Assembly: GCA_031290815.1 (NCBI GenBank)
Contig: JAISLO010000066.1
Span: forward strand, 1-9,985
DNA from: Synergistaceae bacterium
GTDB taxonomy: Bacteria; Synergistota; Synergistia; Synergistales; Synergistaceae
DNA length: 9,985 nucleotides
Direction: 5' to 3'
Below are positions 1-5,060 of this stretch, piece by piece. The notes below the pieces were generated by a model that was given only the letters and a program-made list of their open reading frames with translations, was not told the origin of the DNA and did no database searches. How positions within the stretch are numbered: the stretch's first letter is position 1; each line of letters begins with the position of its first letter. Position numbers and translations under genes: made by a program.

Positions 1-388
1 GCACGGCTCTAACGCCGGCCACGGTGCCCTCATTGTCGATCTCCGCCTGAAGCGCCCATTTTTTTTGGAGGACTGCCGCGTAGTGCTGACGCTGTAGACT
101 TGGAATCAGAAGCGCTGCCTCGCGCGGAATGGCGTGCATCGAGTTGTCTATCGCGCGGACGTTCACCGTCCCATCGCCGGTCATAGCCAGCCCTTGTTCC
201 CAGATGATACTGTCCATCACGTCGAAGTCCACTCGGAAATCATAGCCCTCGACAGGCATCCCTACTTCACTGATCTCCCTCTCCCACGCTTCCTTTATGA
301 GCAGCTTCTGATGCGCCTTCGCCGCCTCCAGATCGCCGGTGAGCGCCTTCTGGGCGTCTCTTGATATGCTTATCGTTGCTGTTCCCAT
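1..388 (-). CDS. DUF4376-like phage tail/fibre-assembly protein, C-terminus cut by window edge
   Basis: An open frame starts with ATG at 388 and runs off the left edge (129 codons visible, no stop). It follows the upstream gene by 13 nt. A purine-rich AGGGGG lies 7 nt before the ATG, and a GGAGG lies almost on top of it. The N-terminal half is helical and charged (A-K-A-H-Q-K-L-L-I-K-E-A-W-E). From about residue 53 the pattern is a short beta segment (GYDFRVDFDVMDSI), then DNSMHAIPREAALLI, then a helix ending AVLQKKWALQAEIDN. From memory this resembles DUF4376, a domain found in phage tail-fibre assembly or fibre-associated proteins; this is family recall, not a search. An A8 run in the sense strand (59-66) lies inside the gene. 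The position at the end of the fibre cluster fits a fibre accessory role. The protein has no reverse-transcriptase motifs. Confidence 0.75.
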   Translation of the reverse strand, partial: MGTATISISRDAQKALTGDLEAAKAHQKLLIKEAWEREISEVGMPVEGYDFRVDFDVMDSIIWEQGLAMTGDGTVNVRAIDNSMHAIPREAALLIPSLQRQHYAAVLQKKWALQAEIDNEGTVAGVRAV

Positions 389-401
389 TCCTCCACCCCC
401 T

Positions 402-1805
402 CTATCTGTTCCACACAGCCGCTATGCTGGCGACTTCTGGCGATTCACCCAGCCAGTCATAATCGACGGTGAGTATGCTGCCTGACGTTGCCGTGATGTA
501 AAGAACCTGTCCTATCTCCGAGAAGTGATACTGACCCGTATCGATCGGTGAACCATTAGCCTTCACCACTATGGCGCCCGGCTTTGGCCGGTGCGCCAAG
601 ATATAAGGCGTCTCAATCCCCGTCGCCGCCCCAAGCTCTTCAGCCTCGACAGATCCCTTGCCCTGCTCGACCTCGGCCATAAATGACACGATTGGCCCGG
701 CGTCCAGCGTCGAGAGATTGAATTGCTCGTTGGTCAGCAGTACGTTTTTTGTATCCGGATAGCTCGCTTCATGAATCATGGGCTGCCAGACTTCCGGCTC
801 CCAGTTGTACTGATATGATGCTGTAATGGATGTGCCCGCCGCAGCAGATATGGTGATCTCCCCCGTTGAGGAGTTAAAGCTGTAGCTGGGAGTTGCCATG
901 CCATTGACCTTGATCACCAGTGTGTGCGGCGCGACCTTGACAGGATGCGCCAGATCGAAGTGCTGACTTGTCCCATCGGCTGTGCCAAGAACCTCATCGT
1001 TGACCTGCACGGGAGATGCCCTGAAGCTGGCATATCCTCTGATGCCGGCGTCCTTGACCGGATGCCACTTGACCATCGCGTGTGCCTTGCTCTGGTCATT
1101 GTAGAGATCGAGCGTGACGGTGACAATGCGGCCCACTCCTTCGGTGAAGGTCGCAACGCCGTCCGTTCTGTGGTGAATCGTGATCGACGCGAGATTCGCG
1201 CTGTCTGCGCCGTCGATCGTCTCCACTGATACCTCCGCCCTGAAGACCACGGCCTTTGCCTTCTGATCCCTTATATCGGCGAGGGGCATGAAATCAGACC
1301 AGGAGCCGTCCTCCGCCTGCAGGGATGCCGTGATCGTTATCGTTCCGGCCCCGGTCGTGGTCATGACGCTCTCAACGTCGAGGATGTCGACCGCCACCCC
1401 CGCGAGTTCCACGGGTGGGCTGGTTACTGCCTTTGACAGTCTCTCTTCGCCCGTAGATCCCGCGATCTCGATGGATCTGACCACGGGTGAGGTTTGACCG
1501 CTGCCGGTGGATAGTGCAAGCGCGATGTCGATTGCCGCGCCGAGCAACCAAGCAAGACTGGTTGCCGCCTCAATCTGCGCGACTGTGCTGCCCTCGGAGA
1601 GTAAGCTGGCCGTCGTGATTGCCTGTGTAGTTAGATCTGTCCAGGCAGTTCCGTTATACTTTTTCCACGTGCCGCCGTTTGCTTTAAAGGCAAGCTTTAA
1701 ATCCGTTCCATCTGGAATATCCGCGTCTACATCTATTCCAGTCCCAGTGAGAAACCCAGCAGTTGAGAGCTGGGTTGCGATTGTCGTTTTCACAAGACCA
1801 TCCAT
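402..1805 (-). CDS. Phage tail fibre-like structural protein with two tandem beta modules
   Basis: A 467-residue protein of low-complexity Thr/Ala/Ser/Gly-rich beta type, with no signal peptide or membrane segment. I chose the ATG at 1805 because AAGGAGG sits 6 nt upstream of it. The ATG at 1811 would directly abut that site, although the frame continues to it. The N-terminus has a short KYNGTAWTDL motif (about residues 49-58) of the kind seen in tail-fibre domains. The C-terminal half holds two related modules, at about residues 273-335 and 391-453. Each reads roughly: LG-x2-(D/T)G-x5-(F/Y)-x-LAH, a V-x-(V/A)NG turn, then G-x-(I/L)-x-I-(S/T)A and a T-x-x-Y-x-(Y/W) strand. This suggests duplicated beta-sandwich units of a fibre or adhesin. 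It lies between the DGR template repeat and the DUF4376-like gene, where many DGRs carry the reverse transcriptase. No RT motif is present. The structural role is inferred; the exact family is not recognised. Confidence 0.8.
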   Translation of the reverse strand: MDGLVKTTIATQLSTAGFLTGTGIDVDADIPDGTDLKLAFKANGGTWKKYNGTAWTDLTTQAITTASLLSEGSTVAQIEAATSLAWLLGAAIDIALALSTGSGQTSPVVRSIEIAGSTGEERLSKAVTSPPVELAGVAVDILDVESVMTTTGAGTITITASLQAEDGSWSDFMPLADIRDQKAKAVVFRAEVSVETIDGADSANLASITIHHRTDGVATFTEGVGRIVTVTLDLYNDQSKAHAMVKWHPVKDAGIRGYASFRASPVQVNDEVLGTADGTSQHFDLAHPVKVAPHTLVIKVNGMATPSYSFNSSTGEITISAAAGTSITASYQYNWEPEVWQPMIHEASYPDTKNVLLTNEQFNLSTLDAGPIVSFMAEVEQGKGSVEAEELGAATGIETPYILAHRPKPGAIVVKANGSPIDTGQYHFSEIGQVLYITATSGSILTVDYDWLGESPEVASIAAVWNR

Positions 1806-1825
1806 TTTCATCCTCCTTTTTTATA

Positions 1826-1864
1826 GGGCGAGAACGTTGAGCTTCCGCTTACTAGCACTCGCCC
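1826..1864 (-). other. Hairpin with 7-bp GC-rich stem and 25-nt loop, upstream of an RBS
   Basis: GGGCGAG at 1826-1832 is the perfect inverted complement of CTCGCCC at 1858-1864. The 25-nt loop could hold a small inner AGC/GCT hairpin. On the sense strand it is followed by TATAAAAAAGGAGG, not by a U-run, so it is not a rho-independent terminator. It could be part of the DGR RNA structure or could influence translation of the gene starting at 1805. The long loop makes it less certain than the hairpin at 1882-1917. Confidence 0.45.
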
Positions 1865-1881
1865 AACATTGATGTTTTCCA

Positions 1882-1917
1882 TGGCGCATAGATTTGGGCT
1901 ACGTTAGCCCAGCGCCA
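1882..1917 (-). other. Bulged hairpin, 6+7 bp stem, in the DGR spacer
   Basis: The inner stem TGGGCTA (1895-1901) pairs with TAGCCCA (1905-1911) around a 3-nt loop. The outer stem TGGCGC (1882-1887) pairs with GCGCCA (1912-1917). Between them is a one-sided 7-nt bulge (1888-1894). All 13 pairs are Watson-Crick. There is no following T-run in either direction, so a terminator is unlikely. Its place downstream of TR suggests a structural element of the DGR RNA. Confidence 0.6.
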
Positions 1918-1986
1918 GAGATGGACAAGACTCCCGAAGATTATGGACTGGACGATGCCAGTAGGCGCTCGTCTCCGCCTGTTCCT

Positions 1987-2110
1987 CTTCGCCAAGCGGC
2001 CACCGATTTCGCTGTTCGCGTTCGAAGGCGAGTTGTTCCAGTTCGAGTTGAATGCACCGTTGTTCGTGTTGCCCGAGTTGAAGTTGACGTAGGGAATGTA
2101 GCCAGCGGTT
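1987..2110 (-). repeat. DGR template repeat (TR)
   Basis: This non-coding copy of the 3' end of the tail-fibre gene starts about 20 nt after the avd stop codon. The solid core is 1987-2101 (115 nt), matching 2573-2687 at a constant offset of 586 with no gaps. Weaker similarity continues to 2110, with two C/G mismatches at 2102-2103. On the sense strand the core has 33 adenines, of which 15 differ from VR (positions 2007, 2008, 2009, 2013, 2015, 2021, 2022, 2033, 2034, 2036, 2037, 2043, 2061, 2063, 2079). The other 82 bases are identical. Read in the fibre frame, TR carries 11 AAC codons, the typical DGR design that gives many amino acids without creating stop codons. The 20 nt at 1987-2006 are invariant between copies and GC-rich, as expected for the IMH*/IMH end. 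Confidence 0.95.
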
Positions 2111-2130
2111 TAGAGTCTTGCCCAAAATCG

Positions 2131-2511
2131 TTATTTGCTTGTCTGTGACGCGCTTACCTTTTTGATCCAGCCGCCGAGCATTCGCCCGACCTTATTCAGC
2201 TTCTCCAGCCATACTCCAAGCTGGCCCTCGCTAATGCACTTTACGGTATAAGCAGCCCATATTACGTCTCTGAGATTTTCGAGCGCGATATCGGCGTCGC
2301 GCAGCGCCGTCTGCTTGTTGTACAGCTTCGACGCGCGGTTTATCTCCGTCCTCAGATCGCCGATGGCCTGCCGGATATCGGCCCCAAGCGTCGGTTTGTA
2401 GATTTTATTGAACTGCACTACCTCGCGCAGATGGTGCTGATAGATATCCTGTACCGCCGTTCGTAGCGGCAATCCCTGGTTCTGCGATGGAAACGCCTTA
2501 GACCAGTCCAA
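2131..2511 (-). CDS. avd: Avd-like DGR accessory protein (four-helix bundle)
   Basis: A 126-residue, almost all-helical basic protein. It fits the Avd family: small four-helix-bundle proteins that in BPP-1 assemble as a pentamer and bind the reverse transcriptase and the template RNA, and are needed for mutagenic homing. Family-like features are the RASKLYNKQTALRDADIALE stretch (about residues 59-78), the helix with LRDVIWAAYTVKCISEGQ (80-97), and the C-terminal VGRMLGGWIKKV (108-119) with its basic face. Length matches known Avds (about 110-130 residues). The start is a TTG at 2511-2509, chosen because AAGGAGGT lies 5 nt upstream. The gene sits between VR and TR, the classic VR-avd-TR order. 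The general four-helix-bundle family related to 23S rRNA intervening-sequence proteins is an alternative label, but the context makes the DGR role strong. Confidence 0.9.
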   Translation of the reverse strand: MDWSKAFPSQNQGLPLRTAVQDIYQHHLREVVQFNKIYKPTLGADIRQAIGDLRTEINRASKLYNKQTALRDADIALENLRDVIWAAYTVKCISEGQLGVWLEKLNKVGRMLGGWIKKVSASQTSK

Positions 2512-2516
2512 AATAG

Positions 2517-2524
2517 ACCTCCTT
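2517..2524 (-). promoter_or_regulatory. Strong Shine-Dalgarno that sets the TTG start of avd
   Basis: The sense strand reads AAGGAGGT, five nucleotides before TTG at 2511. No ATG or GTG in the avd frame is better placed, so translation most likely starts at TTG. A strong site with a weak start codon may tune Avd output from the abundant late transcript; this is inference. Confidence 0.7.
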
Positions 2525-2566
2525 CGCTACCGCTCAGTCGGCAAAACACAAGACACAAAACCCAAA

Positions 2567-4327
2567 TCACAACTTCGCCAAGCGGCCACCGACAACGCCG
2601 CTCGCGCCCGAAGGCGAGCCGCCCCAGTACGAGTTGAATGCACCGTAGCTCGTGTTGCCCGAGTGGAAGTTGACGTAGGGAATGTAGGGAGCGGCTACAT
2701 ATTGGTAGTCTGGAATCATGGAGGAGCTCTCCGCTCCTACGGTCTCCACTACGAACATGAAATCAAAAGCACCGCCCTCACGGAGCTTCGTGATAAAGTT
2801 TCCTGAAGCGCTGGTTGCCGAAATGTTCGTGTTGACGTAATTACTTGATCCGTCGTCGGCAAATATCTCCCAGTATCCGGAGGAATTCACCCTAATGCCG
2901 TCGCGCCACTCGGCGTAGACGCCGCTCGTCGGCCCGTAGGCGATGTCCTCTATGCCGCGATAGGTCATGTGGTTTACGCGTTCGGATTCGTTCCAAAGCT
3001 GGAACGTGCATTTTTCGATGACGGCCCGCCCCAAGACCTCGTGGTACTCTTGCATACTGAGCATGTGATGGCCGTCTCCTATGCCGAGCGCCGAATCACG
3101 GAAGCTTTGCCATGAGACGTTTCCCCAATTCGTTTTTCCCGGTTGAGAGCCGGGTTTGTTGCTGTCGTTGAACGCGCGGTATGTCCCATACAAGAAACCG
3201 TCCTGCCAAACGCCGTTCTTTTTATAAACCGCGCCATTGGCCGCAAACCCGTCCGCTGGCACGTCACACAGGAGCATATACCAGTTTCCGTCGTAGGTCT
3301 TGCCGGTTGGAACTCTGCCCCGCTTCCAGTATGCGATTGGAACCTTTCTGAAGTAGTTCGTGCCGGCGAGGACGCTTGGGAAGTTGTACAAAGGGTGATT
3401 GTTGAAAAAATTCTGATCCAGGCTCGATATGATGTTAAAGTTCTCATCAATCAGCGCGAGTCCGGCACCGTTTGCGCTTCTCGTGCCCGTATCGACCACA
3501 CCGATGATATTGGCCAGGCGAACTGCGCCGGAGACGAACGCGACTCCGGGAGTCACATCGAACCCCGCTTTTTCGTCCACGCCGAAGTTTATACTGTCAG
3601 AAACAGCGCCTCCAAGTATCTCCTCCCCAGTCCACGAAAGTCCAGGCTCCCACCGGCTCGATTTCGACTGGCCGCCGACAATCGCCTTGCCGTCGCGGAT
3701 TTCGCATGTAGACCTGTAGATATAAGTCTTGTTCAGGTCGTATTCCTGAGTCAGCGCCGAAGTAGTTATGATCCTGCTGACATCACCGGATGTGATGACG
3801 TTTTTGACCTGCACGGCTTCCTGGACTATGCCGTCAGATATAATATAGTTCGCCCCTATGATCATCTGGCTCACGTTCTCGACATCGACAGAATCGTCGT
3901 TTTTGACCGCCGACAGAACCTTTACCTTTGTCAGGTCTATCTGATAGGGAGGCCTGAATGATTCCACGACGTTGCCGTCAGAGTCAGGGTAGATGTCATT
4001 CAGTTCCAATTGCAGCATGATATCAGTGACTATCCGCTCCAGATGGTCAACCTGGTATTGTACGGCACCGATGCTTATCTGCGAGAGGCGGTCGAGCTCC
4101 CTCTTGATCGCGTCAACGAGTTCTTGAAATTCCTCAGTTCCGGGAATCGACTGCTGGAGAAGTTGTATCTTTTGATTCAGCCATGCGGTGCGCTGCACAA
4201 GCTGTTCCGCCTGTGTATTCTCGGGAGAGCCGTAACCGCCGCTTGCCGGTTCGCCCGGCATTATCATCTTCACATGCTCCGGGTATACCGGTATCTCCGG
4301 CTCGGGAATCGGTGTAAAATCTGACAT
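2567..4327 (-). CDS. Tail fibre / receptor-binding protein, DGR target with C-terminal variable region
   Basis: A 586-residue protein beginning at an ATG with AAGGAGG 7 nt upstream. Residues 1-35 are proline-rich (PIPEPEIPVYP), likely for baseplate attachment. Residues 38-110 have heptad-like helices (QAEQLVQRTAWLNQKIQLLQ; VDHLERIVTDIMLQLEL), suggesting a trimeric coiled coil. A beta-rich middle follows. About residues 325-585 resemble the C-type-lectin/formylglycine-generating-enzyme-like fold of DGR targets: YFRKVPIAYWKRGRVP, a TYDGNWYMLLCDVPADGF block, GIGDGHHMLSMQEYHEVLGRA, YRGIEDIAYG, REGGAFDF, then the C-terminal GGRLAK. Residues 548-585 are VR. Compared with TR, substituted positions are 555, 560, 561, 567, 569, 570, 574, 576, 577, 578 and 579. 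The protein likely sits at the tail tip and binds a host surface ligand, with VR forming the contact face. Fold assignment is from motif recall; the VR evidence is direct. Confidence 0.93.
   Translation of the reverse strand: MSDFTPIPEPEIPVYPEHVKMIMPGEPASGGYGSPENTQAEQLVQRTAWLNQKIQLLQQSIPGTEEFQELVDAIKRELDRLSQISIGAVQYQVDHLERIVTDIMLQLELNDIYPDSDGNVVESFRPPYQIDLTKVKVLSAVKNDDSVDVENVSQMIIGANYIISDGIVQEAVQVKNVITSGDVSRIITTSALTQEYDLNKTYIYRSTCEIRDGKAIVGGQSKSSRWEPGLSWTGEEILGGAVSDSINFGVDEKAGFDVTPGVAFVSGAVRLANIIGVVDTGTRSANGAGLALIDENFNIISSLDQNFFNNHPLYNFPSVLAGTNYFRKVPIAYWKRGRVPTGKTYDGNWYMLLCDVPADGFAANGAVYKKNGVWQDGFLYGTYRAFNDSNKPGSQPGKTNWGNVSWQSFRDSALGIGDGHHMLSMQEYHEVLGRAVIEKCTFQLWNESERVNHMTYRGIEDIAYGPTSGVYAEWRDGIRVNSSGYWEIFADDGSSNYVNTNISATSASGNFITKLREGGAFDFMFVVETVGAESSSMIPDYQYVAAPYIPYVNFHSGNTSYGAFNSYWGGSPSGASGVVGGRLAKL
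2573..2687 (-). repeat. DGR variable repeat (VR) at the 3' end of the fibre gene
   Basis: This is the mutated copy of TR, encoding residues 548-585 and ending one codon before the stop. All 15 differences from TR fall on TR adenines: ten A-to-G, four A-to-T and one A-to-C. Eleven codons change: N555H, N560S, N561Y, N567Y, N569G, N570G, N574G, N576S, S577G, E578V and I579V (TR residue first). Every altered codon gives an amino-acid change. The invariant 20 nt at 2573-2592 form the 3' (IMH) end, where homing would initiate in known DGRs. Beyond 2573 the two copies diverge at once. Confidence 0.95.
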
Positions 4328-4380
4328 CTTTCATCCTCCTTCAAGTTTTGGTAAAATCGAAATACATACAGTGACCGGAG

Positions 4381-4548
4381 TCATATTGGCGCTACTATGG
4401 GCTCGTCATCCGGAAGTATTTCACTGGCTTGTGGAATATTTCCGATGAAGACGAATCCGCATTTGAAACATTCCCAAACCTGTTTATCCGGGCAAGCCCT
4501 CCAGATACCCATCGATTTGCACCTTGCTTTGCAGATAGGACATCTCAT
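4381..4548 (-). CDS. Small zinc-ribbon protein
   Basis: A 55-residue protein starting at ATG 4548, chosen because GAGGAG lies 7 nt upstream and the protein then begins directly with the metal motif. CPIC (residues 3-6) and CFKC (27-30) form a two-knuckle zinc ribbon, with extra Cys at 10 and 19. A Pro/acidic C-terminus (LPDDEPIVAP) follows. The frame stays open to 4578 but lacks a better start. It resembles small Cys4 proteins found among phage fibre genes (for example the Com translational regulator of Mu in general style). No specific function can be assigned: it may bind RNA or DNA, or be a structural minor protein. Confidence 0.65.
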   Translation of the reverse strand: MRCPICKARCKSMGIWRACPDKQVWECFKCGFVFIGNIPQASEILPDDEPIVAPI

Positions 4549-4559
4549 CTCTTCACTCC

Positions 4560-5060
4560 TCAGAACCTGACAACCCAATACCCTTCGATGGTCAAATCTC
4601 TGTCTTTTTCTATCGGCTTCCCGCTGCTCCTTACTCGTCTGGCAAATAAAACGTGGTCATAGGTCATGAGCCCGAACTCGCGGATCGCTTTGCCGTTGGC
4701 CGTGAGCGAGTCAAATAAAAAGTTGAATCTCACGTTCGGCGTCGGATTAGGGCAGGGAATCCAAGATGTAATGCCATCGTTGACCTCAGCCCGGGCGAAT
4801 TCCACGGGAGATGCCATCACGAGCGCCGGGTTGAGCAGTCCCACCTGATCGGGATTCGGCGGATCTCCGTTCTCTCCTACCCCCACCGAGAAACCATGAC
4901 CGCCTTGGAGTCCCTTGAACAACCTGGCAACAGCAACTCTGCCAAGTGTCATGATCATGTTTCGTTCGTTTGATTCCTCGATGACCTTGCCGTGTCTGCG
5001 GACGATATAAAAGAGCTGTCCCGACACGGAACAGCTCTCCTCAAACTCCAGTCCCATCAT
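4560..5060 (-). CDS. Unrecognised tail-associated structural protein
   Basis: A 166-residue protein whose ATG overlaps the stop of tail protein I by 4 nt (ATGA), with GGAGG 4 nt upstream. A second ATG, immediately following, is an equally good start. The predicted make-up is beta-rich. It has a central Gly/Asn/Pro segment (SVGVGENGDPPNPDQVGLLN) and a C-terminal block (IREFGLMTYDHVLFARRVRS, then LTIEGYWVVRF) of a type I have seen in uncharacterised phage proteins beside fibres. There are no catalytic motifs, signal peptide or membrane segment. The place between tail protein I and the fibre suggests a baseplate-to-fibre connector; this is inferred from context only. Confidence 0.7.
   Translation of the reverse strand: MMGLEFEESCSVSGQLFYIVRRHGKVIEESNERNMIMTLGRVAVARLFKGLQGGHGFSVGVGENGDPPNPDQVGLLNPALVMASPVEFARAEVNDGITSWIPCPNPTPNVRFNFLFDSLTANGKAIREFGLMTYDHVLFARRVRSSGKPIEKDRDLTIEGYWVVRF

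Larger units (their letters stand above)
1806..1986 (-). ncRNA. Non-coding spacer 3' of the DGR template repeat, predicted structured RNA
   Basis: These 181 nt between the 3' end of TR and the ATG at 1805 hold no credible gene; the 73-codon frame at 1904-2125 is an out-of-register reading through TR. On the sense strand the stretch contains two hairpins (1882-1917 and 1826-1864) and ends in the AAGGAGG ribosome binding site of the next gene. In the Bordetella phage BPP-1 DGR, a spacer of similar length after TR is part of the RNA used to prime and template cDNA synthesis. Equivalence here is inferred from position, size and structure. Confidence 0.5.

Noticed and set aside
1826..1864. Inverted repeat as a rho-independent terminator
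   Set aside because: The 25-nt loop and lack of a T-run after the stem on either strand do not fit; an RBS follows on the sense strand.
1904..2125. A 73-codon minus-strand frame across the TR
   Set aside because: It reads TR in a frame different from the fibre's, has no ribosome site, and its Q/E/R-rich content is typical of an out-of-register frame. TR behaves as non-coding RNA.
2529..2542. Possible hairpin downstream of VR like the one that aids target recognition in BPP-1
   Set aside because: Only three Watson-Crick pairs plus one wobble around a 6-nt loop; too weak to support.
1987..2687. TR/VR could be an ordinary partial gene duplication that drifted
   Set aside because: Drift would scatter substitutions over all bases, but all 15 fall on TR adenines and every altered codon changes the amino acid.
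3143..3961. Plus-strand 272-codon frame opposite the fibre gene
   Set aside because: It is antisense to a well-supported fibre gene, with no recognisable protein features; an antisense shadow.
4369..4383. Short palindrome-like TGAC/GTCA pair between the zinc-ribbon and fibre genes
   Set aside because: Only 4 bp arms across a stop codon; no support as an operator, and no -35/-10 pair was found nearby.
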